The notes: a model not told the origin generated them from the letters alone. A DNA stretch of 64,000 nt from Ganoderma boninense (GCA_002900995.3 CM035315.1:2671780-2735779); one strand, 5' to 3'; positions 1 to 11,440 are shown, numbered from the stretch's first letter. Numbers and translations are program-made.

Positions 1-236
1 GATGTATTGAGTGAGTAACTAACGTAAGGCTGAACACGGTTACAGTTAACACTACGGTTAACAATTAACCGAGCCACACTTTGAGCCGCAGTTATACGAG
101 CCGCGGTTTAATGTTAACCGCGGTGCAGTTAACTGCGGCTCCGGATCAAGGCTACAATAGAACACTTTAAACCGCAGTTTAACTGTGGTTTACAATACTA
201 TATTAAATACATAACATTTACATATTTAATACTATT

Positions 237-307
237 GTACCAGCCGGGAATTGAACCAGAGACCCGGTCTGTTGAAACAGGCATGCTAACCACTGCACTA
301 TGGGCTC
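237..307 (-). other. tRNA-like module in MITE copy 1 (minus)
   Basis: Read on the minus strand, this has an A-box-like stretch (TGCAGTGGTTAGC, about 284-296) and a B box GGTTCAATTCC (247-257), spaced as in a tRNA. It resembles a decayed tRNA or SINE head. I could not fold a convincing full cloverleaf by eye, so it is not called a functional tRNA gene. Confidence 0.55.
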
Positions 308-357
308 TTAATGAGCTTATACATATGTATATTCATATACCAACGACCTTTTAGATC

Positions 358-402
358 TTATCTTATCTTATCTATCTTATCTTATCTTATCTTATCTCAG
401 TA
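358..402. repeat. (TCTTA)n-type simple repeat
   Basis: Short tandem array of TCTTA/TATCT units in the centre of MITE copy 1. The same array occurs in copy 2 near 4132-4167, so it is part of the element. Confidence 0.8.
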
Positions 403-442
403 AGTAAGAGTACTTATTATATTACTTACCTATGGCTGCAAT

Positions 443-524
443 GGCCTGTTGGTGTAGTGGTTAGTACGCCTGGTCGAATGAATGCAGAGCCCTGAGGTCT
501 CTGGTTCAATTCCCGGTTGGAACA
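443..524 (+). other. tRNA-like module in MITE copy 1 (plus)
   Basis: A-box-like TGGTGTAGTGGTTAGTACG near 450-468 and B box GGTTCAATTCC at 503-513, in tRNA order and about tRNA spacing. It faces the minus-strand module at 237-307, so the two would be transcribed towards each other. Possibly SINE-derived; function unknown. Confidence 0.55.
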
Positions 525-1042
525 CTATTATATTAACAACTATTAATCATCCCTGCGGTTTATAAATTGAGCCGCGGTTTACACATTAACTGAACCGCAG
601 TTAATAATAAACTGCGGTGCGGTTAAGCCGCGGCTCCGGATCAAGCCTTTCGGAGGGCTGTTAACTGCGGTTACGGCTCCGGCTCAACCGCGGTTTGAGC
701 CGTGTTCAGCCTTAAACTAACGAGCGAGAATACAGTGGGGCTTACCTGGAGACAAGAGGTCAAAACAGAGGTCTCCAGGTAGCAAAGTACAGGTCTTATA
801 TACATGTAACGGACAATGGGAACTGGGGACAATAGGTAACTATGGACACAGGAACCAGTGGGAGAACCATGGTATGTAGTACAATGACGATGGGAGCAAT
901 GGGTAACAGGAGTTATTGTACTGCGAGAATGAGGGATGGGTTTGCTAAACAATGGAGGACAATAAGGACAACATGGGAGGCAAACTGTCCGAGAATGGAA
1001 AGAGAGATGCCGGGGTAGGCACCGAGCGTGCCGTTCATGACA

Positions 1043-1760
1043 GTCAATCAACCAGTGGCTTCCAAGGCCTCCTGCCAATCAAATGAGGAGTTTTAATCTC
1101 CATCAAGAGAGGCTATCTCCCACTGGTCTCACAAGGAGAATCCATCTCCTCAAGGAGATGGGCCCTTGCCTATACTTACAGTAAGTACTTACTCTATGAC
1201 AGTAGTTGCCAATGTGTGCAACACCCTTTAACTTTATCACACCCGGTGGGGCCTTGTCTATCCAAGTCTGAGGCAAGGCTGAAGACAGCATTGGCAATTG
1301 CTAATGGAAATTGAGCATGATGACTAGAACATGGTAGCACTCCTTATGCTGGCACAAGGAGCCAGGGGATGTTCTCCTTAGGAATTTGATTATGGATCCA
1401 GCTGTCTCTGTGATCCCTCTCAAGGAGTGCTCATCTCCTTGAGGAGTGCCCATTCTCTTGCTGAGCCTATGCAAGACACATGCTATCACTAACATCAAAA
1501 ACTAGGTCATAATCTGGAGATTTCCTATATGAAACCTAGAACCCAGGCCCTCTAGTGCAGCTGTGCCTATCCCTCTAGCTTCACACACCTATCTCTGCAC
1601 CTCAGGCTGGAGTGCACCAAGCCTAGGAGCAGGGCACATTTTCTGATAAAGAGAGTAGGCATAATGTTGTATATGCAGTCATGTAGTACTGAACATTGTG
1701 CTATCAGTTGCTAACATTGTTGAATTTTAGAATTTGTAGGATGCTGGTATTATAATTAGT
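1043..1760. other. No gene recognised
   Basis: Contains repeated short words such as CAAGGAGA and CTCAAGGAG, and only short random-looking open frames. No domain or element boundary was recognised. Confidence 0.5.
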
Positions 1761-1963
1761 TGTTAAGAAAAATCAGAGAGGCTTATAAAACAAGCTAGAG
1801 CATCAATGAGCACTTATGCAGTGAGAGTGGAGCAGGACTTGACAGTCAGGCTGAAGACAAGATGTGTTGAGCAAGTATGTATGAGTGAGAATACAACAAG
1901 GCTTGCCTAGAGACAAGAGGTCAAAAGTGAGGTCTCCAGGCAGCAATGTACAGGATTTATATA
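1761..1963 (-). mobile_element. Decayed gypsy LTR fragment
   Basis: Begins TGTTAAGAAAAATCAG and follows the gypsy LTR through the AGGTCTCCAGG segment, then loses similarity near 1963. Many differences from the younger LTRs are C-to-T or G-to-A. Truncated and old. Confidence 0.7.
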
Positions 1964-3789
1964 TCACAAATATATCTTAAGATGATAACAACCACTTTAA
2001 GTACATAAACATTGATACTTACATTGAGACTTGACACACCAGTAGTGCACCCCAGTTTGCAGTCTCTTTGTCTATCAAGTCTATTGCTCTAACAGCAATA
2101 TTATTATATTTACACATTATATATGTCTCAAAAAGCATTCACTCTAATATATCCAAGTCCTAGTGTAACAACTAGTCTTTGGCTAACATACTTAACTGTT
2201 GAATAAGTGTTCAAAAGTTAAGACATAACATTAGACTGAAAACTTTTGAGCTCCACCTATCTAGGTGTAGAGGACCCACACACCATGCAACAGACTGTCA
2301 CTATAGCAGTCTAGGGGTGCTTGTTATTTGGAGGGCCTTCAAAGAGACCAATGGACTATTAATAATCTATTAGTTACAATGACCAGTAATGAATTACTGG
2401 GCAGGTAAGTGCAAAAGAGAGCAAGTATATAGGAACAAAGCTGTAGGCTGCTCCCAGAACCTAATATTGTTTAGTCAACAAAGGTTTGTGCAAAGTAGAA
2501 GACCACCACCTGTACCACCAAAAGGCATTGTACCTATAACTCTAGTACAATCACCAAATACAGCATCAACCAAAAGTTGGCCAACTATTATAATCGATAA
2601 GGTATAAATTAACTGATCTTATAGGCTATGCTTCCCGGGGGTGCTTGTAACACTGAACTGTGACATAGGAATACATTTCATACTCAGCTTACCATCCTTC
2701 TACAGTTATGCAATTAAAGACTACAACACATACTTACTAAGCTGGCTCTAGCATGGGGTTAGGACCATTGCTACAACACAAATTCTAGGGTTAAACTGTT
2801 ATTGAGTAAACATTGCACTCTTGTTATCCATTGATGATGTACAGATTACTCTAATTAGTCTTATGATTCAATTGTAGTTGAATAAGTAATTCTCTATGAT
2901 TCATAGGCAATCACTCCTGGAGAAAGGTCTCCATTTATAATTGACTGCTTAATCTTTCATGATTCTATTATAAGTCTAGTAAGAATGCACATGTTATACA
3001 ACTTCAATATAATGCAGTCTACTTATATGGGTAGTATGTAATATACTTAGACCCAAGCCAAAGTAGCCCTTAATTTTGAGTGAGAACTTTTAGAAATTCC
3101 TTAACAGCCCTTAACAGCCCTTAAACGGCCTTATCAACTCTTTGATCAAATAAGTAGGTAAAAAGTCAAAAATAAGATGGAGCACAGCTATAATTGTGCC
3201 CAAAGTCTGTCAAGTTGCAGGTTCTATAACTTACCTTGTGCTCACCCTCCTGTCTCTATATTTTGATGGTAGCTTTTCAATTGATAGAAAAACACTTTTG
3301 CAAAGTTTCATAAACATCTGACAGAAACTTGAGCCACAGCAGCAGGTGCTTTCTAATCCTCAAAGACAACTGGTCAAGATGTGCCAAATTGCACCATCAA
3401 TAACTTCACCTTCAAATGACAGCTAGCCTTCAAACTCTGTACATAACCTATCATAGGATTCAAAAATATGTATGCAAAGCTTTGTGATCATCAGACTCCA
3501 TATAGATAAACAGAAGCCTCCACTTCTCTGCTCAGTGCTAAGACAGGTAGATTCTTGTAGATGAGGCAAGTTTCATTGTTAATATCTTGCAGCATATGCT
3601 ATCTCTGAAAACACCACTTTGTACATCTCTCAGTCTAGGCTCCAAACAATATGTTTCCAAAGTTTTGTCCCAACATATTAAGAAACACCTGAGCAGGAGC
3701 TTTAATTTTAGCCTCCAAAATACAGTCCAGACTCCAGCATATAAGCATGTTACCAAGCCAGTCAGGAAATTCTGAAAGTTCTGCAGTTA
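1964..3789. other. AT-rich stretch, no gene recognised
   Basis: Low-GC sequence with open frames under about 75 codons and no motif I can name. Probably old decayed repeat sequence. Confidence 0.5.
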
Positions 3790-4009
3790 CTACATACTAA
3801 GGCTGAACACGGTTACAGTTAACACTGTGGTTAACAATTAACTGAGCTGCACCTTGAGCCGCAGTTATACAAGCCACGGCTTACTGTTAACCGCAGTGCA
3901 GTTAACTGCGGCTCCGGATCAAGGGTACAATAGAACACTTAAAACCGCAGTTTAACCGTGGTTTACAATGCTGTATTAAATACATAATATTTACATATTT
4001 AATACTATT

Positions 4010-4080
4010 GTACTGCCTGGGAATTGAACCAGAGGCCCGGTGTGTTGGAACAGCCATGCTAACCACTGCACCATGGGCTC
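4010..4080 (-). other. tRNA-like module in MITE copy 2 (minus)
   Basis: Counterpart of 237-307, with the B box complement GGAATTGAACC at 4020-4030 and an A-box-like segment near 4058-4069. Shared position in both copies shows that the module was in the element before both insertions. Confidence 0.55.
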
Positions 4081-4210
4081 TTAATAAGCCTACACATATG
4101 TATAATCATATACCAACGACCTTTTAGCTCTTATCTTATCTTATCTATCTTATCTTATCTTATCTCAGTAAGTAAGAGTACTTATTATATTACTTACCAA
4201 TGGCTGTAAT

Positions 4211-4293
4211 GGTCTGTTGGTGTAGTGGTTAGTACGCCTAATCGAATGAATGCAGAGCCCTGAGGTCTCTGGTTCAATTCCCGGTTGGAACAC
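4211..4293 (+). other. tRNA-like module in MITE copy 2 (plus)
   Basis: Counterpart of 443-524, with the A-box-like TTGGTGTAGTGGTTAG and the B box GGTTCAATTCC at 4271-4281 unchanged. Confidence 0.55.
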
Positions 4294-4490
4294 TATTATA
4301 TTAACAACTATTAATTATCCCTGCGGTTTATCAATTGAGCCGCGGTTTACATATTAACTGAACCGCGGTTAATAATAAACTGCGGTGCAGTTAAGGTGCG
4401 GCTCTGGATCACGCCTTTCGGAGCACTGATAACTGCGGCTACGGCTCCGGCTCAACCGCGGTTCGAGCCATGTTCAGCCTTACTACATAC

Positions 4491-4877
4491 TCATCAATTA
4501 GGTCTGCTAGCAATAGCCTCCTTTAACCAAGTCCTAATGTGAAATGTTTTACTATATAATCTGCCAACATCACAGATATAAACAAAACTAGAAAAGAGCA
4601 AAAAATAACTCTAGTGTGTTTGAGGTGACAACCCTATGCAGTCTGAAGTAGGGGCACTAAGCCAGGGGCCTGTGGGTGAGATTCTGTCTAATGTCACAGC
4701 CAATTGACTGTGCCACCAAACAAGTAAACAAAGGGGCTCACTGATGGGCCACACAGGAGGTAGCAACAGAAGGAAAGATGGTGGATTGCCTAGACTAGAA
4801 GGCACAAAGTGGCAGGGGCTGTTAAGCTGCATATAGTGGAAGGGAGGAAAGAACAGAAGACAAAATCTGAGGTTCTT
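4491..4877. other. No gene recognised
   Basis: Spacer between MITE copy 2 and a solo copia LTR. No motif or convincing coding frame was seen. Confidence 0.5.
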
Positions 4878-4882
4878 GATCA

Positions 4883-5308
4883 TGTTGAAGTCGGTGCTGT
4901 AGCGCCCGCAGTTTTGATCGCACCAAGTCTGCGATCGCACTGTACGTAGATTGCAGTGTCCCCTACTTACCCTACTTTTCATTTCATTACAGTAGCACAT
5001 CTCATAGAGATACAACATCGTCTTCATTAGAGGCTCCAACTAGCTTAGATCTGCATCCTGCTCTACTTTACACTGTACAGTCTGCAATTCTTGCTCCCTG
5101 GGCGCCATAACAGTGCTAGTAGCACAGCGTTACATACTCTACCTAGCACGTGCTCCATGAGCTGTATCGACGCCTCTGTCAGGCTCTGTGTCCTTAGACT
5201 TTACAGAGCTTGACACAGGTGAGTAGCATATCTTAGTTTCCTGCAATATAGACTTTACAGAGCTTGACACCGGCCATTGTGACGTCTTGAGGGCCACTGC
5301 AGCCAACA
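4883..5308 (+). mobile_element. Solo copia LTR (426 bp)
   Basis: Starts TGTTGAAGTCGG and ends CTGCAGCCAACA, as in the full copia copies. It is flanked by the 5-bp duplication GATCA (4878-4882 and 5309-5313), which marks it as a solo LTR left by LTR-LTR recombination. Inside, GACTTTACAGAGCTTGACAC occurs twice near the 3' end. Confidence 0.93.
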
Positions 5309-5313
5309 GATCA

Positions 5314-5877
5314 CACATCACAGACCTTTATATACGACATAGGAAAGGTGCACAGACCATGAGTTTGGGGCAGGTTCTGAGACCTGTCACAGGTGAGAGA
5401 ATGATCTAAGAATAAGATAAGATAGGAAAAGATATAAGATAAAGAGAGGAGAGATAAGATAAAGCAAAAGATAACTTGTCCTAATACAATGGCTATCTAA
5501 GCTGAACCAAACATAGCACAAAAAATAGTGACAAATATAGGCTAAAATTGCACAGTCATCTTGACTTATACTAGGATGGTGTTGGTACACACACATTGTA
5601 ACTCTTCATTAGATTTTCTAATGAAGAACTAGATGTAAATTTAGAGCTTACTAGTGAGCTCTCATAGCCTACTATTATTGAAGTGCTCTGAATCTTCATA
5701 CATAGTAAGCAGTTGCCAAAATGGGCTACTAGTACAATTTCTTGTTATTGGGCATCAAAGTGAAGCCAGTGCAAATATGGTAAAAATAAGTATGTAAATG
5801 AGGTCACAGGGTAGAGAAAACCAACGACAACAGCAACTTGGTGGAAAAACTAGTACAGCATATGCTCACATGACAAA
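5314..5877. other. No gene recognised
   Basis: Short spacer with an AT-rich GATAAGATA-like run near 5405-5470. No coding frame with recognisable content. Confidence 0.5.
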
Positions 5878-6326
5878 TGTCATAAATGGCCTACTCAGCA
5901 CCTATCCTGGTGTCTTACATTCCCTTTTTAGACAGTTTGCCTCCCATATTATCCTAGTTGTTCTCAGTTTTTTTTTTAGCAAACCCATCCCTTGTTCTCA
6001 AATACAACAACTCCTGTTCTCCTATTGTTTCTGTGGTCATTGTACTATATATCATTGTTCACCTACCAGTTCCTGTGTCTATAGTTACCTATTGTCAAGG
6101 GTTTCCATTGTCCGTTACATGTATATAAGGCCTGTACTTCACTGCTTAGAGACCTCTTGTTTCTAGGTAAGCCTTGCTGTATTCTCACTTGTTAGTTACT
6201 TGCTCAATACATCTTGTCTCCAGCCTGACTGTCAAGCCTTGCTCCACTCTCACTGCATAAGTGCTTGTTGATGCCCTTGCTCATCTTGTTAGTCTTCCTA
6301 ATCTTACTCAACAGCCAGTCATAAGA
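5878..6326 (+). mobile_element. Decayed gypsy LTR
   Basis: Plus-oriented copy of the gypsy LTR, starting TGTCATAAATGGCC and ending near ACAGCCAGTCATAAG. It is full length but degenerate, with CG pairs of younger copies mostly replaced by TG or CA. No adjoining coding region, so probably a solo LTR; no clear target duplication was found. Confidence 0.8.
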
Positions 6327-8059
6327 ACAGATAGCAGGATGCATCTGATGATGACATCTAATCTTCGTCTATAATATAGGTTTCTGAAGAAAGATGTCAA
6401 GTCCCCAGGTTTTCCTCCCACCATCCTCTTCTGCTCTACCCCAATCTTCAAGCATGGTTGCTCTTAGTAGAACCTAAGAAAGAAGAAGGGAGAATTCTAT
6501 GTCTTCTAAGCACTTGGGCAGTTCTGTAATCATAGATAAGTACTAGGCATGTTTGTAGTACAGTGTGTATATGCACATATACTCCCTTCTTTTCTCCTAT
6601 TTTTCAAAAATCTTCTCACAAACACACTGAAATACATTGTCCTAGATGATGTAAATGGTATGTTGATTTTGACACTGCAGGTTCTGATGCCACTAACTCT
6701 GAGCAATAATGAGACTGGTTTACACATCTCAATGCTGGAAAAAATTTCACCTAGATATGAGAAACATAGCCCAACCCCACATCTCAAAGAGATTGAGGTA
6801 TGTCTGTCTATTGCTGTGGGTTCTCCCTATTCACCAACTCTTATCTCCACTTTCTCCTTCTGCATCCCATGCAACCATAACCTTGGTCTCCTCCCTTGTC
6901 CATACATACATCAACACACCCATGGCCCATTGGCAATGAGGAGCTCTTTGTTATTAGCAGTTGTCTCCTCACCTAAACTGCTATAGAGAATTGACATGGC
7001 AAGCAAAGTGGTGCTGATACTAATGGTAAGGCCAACAGTGATGCTGATACCATCCCTGAGCTTTCAATAGAGGAAAGGTCTGTATTTGAATCAATCTTGC
7101 TACTTACAAATGCACTTGTTGTTCTTGTCACTGTGCACTGTGGTAGCTTGGGTGACTGTTACTGCAATAAATGTGCTGTGAGCACAATGTTGTAATTATA
7201 TTGCAGATAAATATGAATAGTACCCCCACTAGCTAGCCATCTTTCCTCTCTCCAGGAGTTTTATAAATGTTTCTCATCCCCCATCCCCTTCCCCTCTGAG
7301 GAGTTTGGTCTCCAGGAGTTTACCTGTCACCACACCAAGAGGCAAGGTCACCTCCCAGTCCAGGAACAGATCTCCTATGTACTTGTGGATTATGCAGAGG
7401 ATTGCCTTCGCTACTGTCATAAGGAGCACTTGGTGTAAAGCCCTGCCCCCATCTGTCCCTCTATCCCAGCTGTTGCCCAGGCCAGTTCGTGTATAGACTC
7501 CTGTCTGGACCACTGCTTCTCACTTTCCACCTCCACCCCTAGAGTACTGGATCTCAGCCACCCTGCTCCCTGGTTTCAACCTCCCAGCCCTCCATGTTCT
7601 GGCCATCTAGCGCATCACTGATCAACTAGAGTGGATTAGCGCAAATATCAACATGCATAGCTTAGAGTAGACACACCCTTAGCAACGACAGATCAAGTGG
7701 TTCTGTAAGGAGGTCAGGAAGATTGGTTTTAAGGAGCTGAAGAAAAACTTCTCTAAGGTAGTAGAAAACATTGCAAAGCTAGACACGTTTGGGGACTTAG
7801 ACTGGGTAGTAGTTTAGATACACAATGGCTATAGGTACTTAGTTTGAACCCGCATGACTTAGGTGATAGGCCTAGAACACCCTCCAATGAGTCCTCTGCA
7901 GATGAGGAAGAGACTCCCCATCCACTATCCCAGTTGCCAACCTGTCCACCTTCACCTACTTCCACTTTTGAGGCCTTACAAAACCCAGCAACATGGCAGT
8001 TTCATAGTGTAGAATATGCAACACTTGAGGAAGCTGCACAGGCAGCAGGCACACATTAA
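6327..8059. other. No gene recognised; probable relic sequence
   Basis: Contains open frames of up to 145 codons, but none has recognisable domains and codon use looks random. The 7300-7500 stretch and 7844-8059 could be relics of coding sequence from old elements, but this cannot be supported by eye. Confidence 0.4.
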
Positions 8060-8450
8060 TGTCATAAACTGCCCACTCGGTGCCTACTCCAGTGCCTCAC
8101 TTTCCCTTTTTGGACAGTTTGCCTCCCACGTTGTCCTTATTGTCCTCCATTGTTTAGCAAACCCGTCCCTTGTTCTTGCAGTACAATAACTCCTGTAACC
8201 CATTGTTCCCGTCGTCATTGTACTACATACCATTGTTCTTCCACTGGTTCCCGTGTCCATAGTTACCTATTGTCCCCAGTTCCCATTGTCCGTTACATGT
8301 ATATAAGGCTTGTACTTTGCTACCTGGAGACCTCAGTTTTGACCTCTTGTCTCCAGGTAAGCCCCACTGTATTCTCGCTCGTTAGTTACTCACTCAATAC
8401 ATCTTGTCTCTAGCCTGACTGTCAAGCCCTGCTCCGCTCTTGCTGCACAA
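8060..8450 (+). mobile_element. Truncated gypsy LTR
   Basis: Begins TGTCATAAACTGCC and runs 391 bp. It stops where the next LTR begins (TGTTACAACTGG at 8451), so its last 70 or so bases are missing. It lies head-to-head with the following minus-strand LTR and forms a long inverted repeat with it. Confidence 0.82.
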
Positions 8451-8920
8451 TGTTACAACTGGCTGTCGAGTAAGATCAGGGAGGCTTACGAGATGAGCAA
8501 GGGTGTTGACGAGCGCTTGTGCAGCGAGAGTGGAGCAAGGCTCAACAGTCAGGCTGGGGACAAGAGTGTATTGAGTGAAGTATCTACAAGGGAAATACAG
8601 TGGGGCTCACCTAGGGACAAGAGGTTGAAACTAGGGTCCCCAGGTAGCAGGCTACAATCCTTATATACATGTGCAGGTCCATGGGAATGGAGTACAATAG
8701 TAACTATGGTCGTGGGAACAGTAAGGGAGAACAATGGTGTAGGGAACAATAGCGATGGAAAACAACAGGGGAACAATGGGGAGACAGGAGCTATTGTACT
8801 TAGAAACAATGTGGAGGGTTTACAATGCTATGGAGAACAACGAGGACGACATTGGAAGTAAACTAATCGAGAAAGGAAACCTGGGTGCTAAGGCAGGCAC
8901 CAAACGGGGTGTTTGTAACA
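8451..8920 (-). mobile_element. 3' LTR of a minus-strand gypsy copy
   Basis: 470 bp from TGTTACAACTGG to GTTTGTAACA. It is followed on its right by a CCCCCCTCCTAAGG tract (the purine tract on the minus strand) and then by gypsy integrase sequence, as at 32328-32345 in the longer element. Confidence 0.88.
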
Positions 8921-8943
8921 GTACCCCCCTCCTAAGGGTTGTG

Positions 8944-9982
8944 CCCTCATGACCGAGTCTTCTTGTTGAGAGGACCAGGGGCCTCTGGGTGTGTCGAATG
9001 GAATTTCTTTACTACCAGTGGTGCGTTGCTCAGGTCTGCTGCGTCTTCCCAGCTGTCTTGCTTGGGGCCCCATCCCTTCCAGTGGACGAGGTACTGCAGC
9101 TTCTTCCACCGCCCATAGCGGCGGGACTCTAGTACTGCTTCAACTTTGTACTCCTCTTCTCCTTCTACTTCAATGGGAGCTGGTTCAGGTGGGTGTTGAC
9201 CAGGGAGTTTGCTCTCTTTGTGTGGGAGTAGCAAGGATACATGGAATACCAGGTGCATTGTGAGGTCCTTTGGGAGTTTGAGTTCATATGCCAGGTTGCC
9301 TACTTTGTGTTTGACTGGGTAAGGGCCTACATAGCAGTCAACCAACTTCTTTGATACTCTGGGAACACGGAAGTTCCTTGTGTCAAGCCACACCTTCTGG
9401 CCCTCCTTGAACTCTGGAGCGTCTTGTACGTAACAGTCATAGTACTCCTTCATCCGTTCAGCTGTTAGAGCCAGTGCTGCAGTCGCATCCTCTTAGGCAC
9501 ATCGTAGCTCCTCACGTCGTTCGTCTGCTGTGGGCACTGCCATAGACAACATGGGGATGTGGAACTGGGGTTCAAAGCCGTACATGAGGTAGAAGGGTGA
9601 ATATCCTGTCGACGAGTGCGAGTGTGAGTTGAAGGCAAACTCTGCTATCGGCATCCACTTGACCCAATCATTGCGGTGTTATGTGCAGTACATGCGCAAC
9701 TACGCTTCAATCTCCTGGTTCCACTGTTCGGATTGGCCATCTGTCTGGGGGTGATAGGCTGTGGACATTGCACTTTCTATATCAAAGCTTTTAAGGATTG
9801 CATGGAAGAGCTTCCTAGAGAACTGTGGTCCTCGGTCAGAGACTATCTTGCGCGGCAGGCCATGAAGACGGAAGTGCTCTCGGATGAAGTTGTCTGCAGC
9901 TCCTTCAGCATCGATCTCCTCAGTACAGGGGATAAGATGGATCATCTTTCCATGTTGATCGACAATAAGTTGGAGCACATTG
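8944..9982 (-). pseudogene. Ty3/gypsy pol 3' end: integrase core and chromodomain, decayed
   Basis: The minus strand encodes the C-terminal part of a gypsy polyprotein. The part nearest 9978 is the integrase core (SDRGPQFSRKLF, then TAYHPQTDGQSEQWNQEIEA). Next come the GQKVWLDTRNFRV region and a chromodomain (YKVEAVLESR..LVHWKGWGPKQDSWED, 9000-9150) that in chromoviruses directs insertion to modified chromatin. At least three nonsense codons break the frame between 9480 and 9700. The upstream remainder is cut off by the copia fragment at 9983. It is clearly dead and diverged from the copy at 32355-33636. Confidence 0.88.
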
Positions 9983-10415
9983 TGTTGGCTGCAGTGGCCC
10001 TCAGGACGTCACAATGGCCGGTGTCAAGCTCTGTAAAGTCTATATTGCTGGAAACTAAGATATGCTGCTCACCTGTGTCAAGCTCTATAAAGTCTAAGGA
10101 CACAGAGCCTGACAGAGGCGTTGATACAGCTCATGGAGCATGTGCTAGGTAGAGTATGTAACGCTGTGCTACTAGCACCGTTATGGCACCCAGGGAGCGA
10201 GAATTGCAGACTGTACAGTGTAAAGTAGAGCAGGATGCAGATCTAAGCTAGTTGGAGCCTCTAATGAAGACGATGTTGTATCTCTATGGGATGTGCTATT
10301 CTAACGAAACAAAAAATGCCCCAGGACCCAGGTAGGGGACACTGCAATGTACGTACGGTGCGATCGTAGACTTGGTGCGATCAAAACGGCGGGCGCTACA
10401 GCACCGACTTCAACA
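9983..10415 (-). mobile_element. 3' LTR of a truncated copia copy
   Basis: Reverse-complement copia LTR from TGTTGGCTGCAG to GACTTCAACA. It carries the extra CAGGACC-type 7-bp segment also seen in the LTR at 25771 but not in those at 20993 or 33637. It is followed to the right by the copia 3' coding end, so it is a 3' LTR inserted in the gypsy integrase. Confidence 0.9.
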
Positions 10416-11440
10416 CTCTCCCCTGATCGCTCAAGTCCCCAATCCAAGCATCTTCACCATCTCAAGCACCTTGGGCTTGGGCAGCGACTTGGTCAGGATG
10501 TCAGCAGGCATGTGTGACGTGCGCAGGTGCACCACCGCCCCTTGGCCACCTCATCCCGCAGCCAGTAGAAGCGCAGGTCCAGGTGCTTCATCCGCCCATG
10601 GTGCTCTGGGTTCTTCATCACAGAGAGGGCAGAGAGGTTGTCGATGCGCATGCGGGAGGCAGAGGAGAAGCTGTAGCCAAACTCAGTGAGCAGATTGTGC
10701 AGCCAGAGCATCTCCTGCCCACACGAGACTGCAGTGATAAACTCAGCCTCTGTGGTGGACAGGGTGATGAGGGACTGGAGGTGACTTGACCAAGAGATGG
10801 CTCCAGTGCCCATCTTGATCACATAGCCAGAGGTGGAGCGACCAGTGTCAGGGCAGCCAGTGTGGTCTGCGTCGGTGTAGGAGGTGAACAGCTCTGACTC
10901 TGGCGAAGGAGCGTAGGTGAGCTTGTAGTCGAGAGTGCCCTTGATGTAGCAGAACAGGTGCTTGACTGCCTTCCAGTGCGCCATGCCAGGGTGCTGGGAG
11001 AAGCATGCAAGGTTGCCTACAGTGCGAGCAATGTCTGGACGAGTGGCCACTGCAAGATAAAACAACGAGCCGACTGCCTGGCTGTAGGGGATGTCCTGCA
11101 TCGCACGGATGTCTACTGGCGATGTGGGAGCCATGTCTGCACTGAGGCGGAGGCCAGGGTCCATGGGGGTGCTGACTGGGTCACAGTTGGAGAAGCTGTA
11201 TCGCTCGAGGATGTCCAGGGAGTACTGGCACTGCGAGATGGACAGGGAACACTGCGAGCGGTTGCGCTCAATCTGCACATCCAGGAGCCACGACATGGGG
11301 CCCAGATCGCGCAGCTTGAAGTGCTTACACAGGTCGTCCTTGACTCGCTGGATGGCCGCATTGTCCTTGCCTGCAATGGTGATGTCATCAACGAAGACAG
11401 GGATGATGAGACGCACGCTATCATGCAGGTACACCCCACC
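10416..11440 (-). pseudogene. Copia pol 3' fragment (reverse transcriptase end and RNase H)
   Basis: The minus-strand open frame begins inside reverse transcriptase at VRLIIPVFVDDITIAG (catalytic DD) and includes the RNase H block YTDADHTGCPDTGRSTSG and LSTTEAEFITA. It covers about the last 330 residues of the 1394-codon protein at 21571-25755. Near 10540 a small deletion after DEVAKGR shifts the frame, so the last 30 residues are lost. Everything upstream is missing: similarity stops near 11440 at unrelated sequence. Many substitutions against the full copies mark an older insertion. Confidence 0.88.

Larger units (their letters stand above)
25..714. mobile_element. hAT-type MITE, copy 1 (690 bp)
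   Basis: The ends are inverted copies of TAAGGCTGAACACGG. An exact 8-bp direct repeat AACTAACG flanks the element (17-24 and 715-722), and removing the element plus one repeat restores the gypsy LTR around it. An 8-bp duplication with short inverted ends is typical of the hAT superfamily. No transposase is encoded. The subterminal zones are packed with short variants of AACCGCGGTT and CCGCAGTTAAC, which may be transposase-binding repeats (inference). The middle holds two convergent tRNA-like modules separated by a (TCTTA)n tract. Confidence 0.92.
1..1042 (-). mobile_element. Ty3/gypsy LTR, interrupted by a MITE
   Basis: Bases 1-24 and 715-1042 together match the 460-bp LTR of the gypsy element at 31869-43619, in the same (minus) orientation. 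The end at 1042 is the expected ..ATGACA terminus. The start lies outside the window. No gypsy coding sequence or purine tract follows 1042, so this is a solo or partial LTR. It is split by a hAT-type MITE. Confidence 0.85.
3798..4482. mobile_element. hAT-type MITE, copy 2 (685 bp)
   Basis: Same family as 25-714, with nearly identical sequence throughout, including both tRNA-like modules and the TCTTA array. An exact 8-bp duplication CTACATAC flanks it (3790-3797 and 4483-4490). The ends are TAAGGCTGAACACGG and its inverse, with one mismatch (ATGTTCAGCCTTA at the right). It carries no coding capacity. Confidence 0.92.

Noticed and set aside
237..524. Functional tRNA genes in the MITEs
   Set aside because: A and B boxes are present, but by eye the acceptor and anticodon stems do not pair well and they are repeated inside a transposon.
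8150..8413. Recurring frames with SPVPIVRYMYIR
   Set aside because: They all lie within gypsy LTRs and are interrupted differently in each copy.
9983..10152. Recurring short frames ending SVKSKDTEPDRGVDTAHGA at several sites
   Set aside because: All fall in copia LTRs (4883, 9983, 25771, 28604 and others). They are read-through of repeat DNA, not genes.
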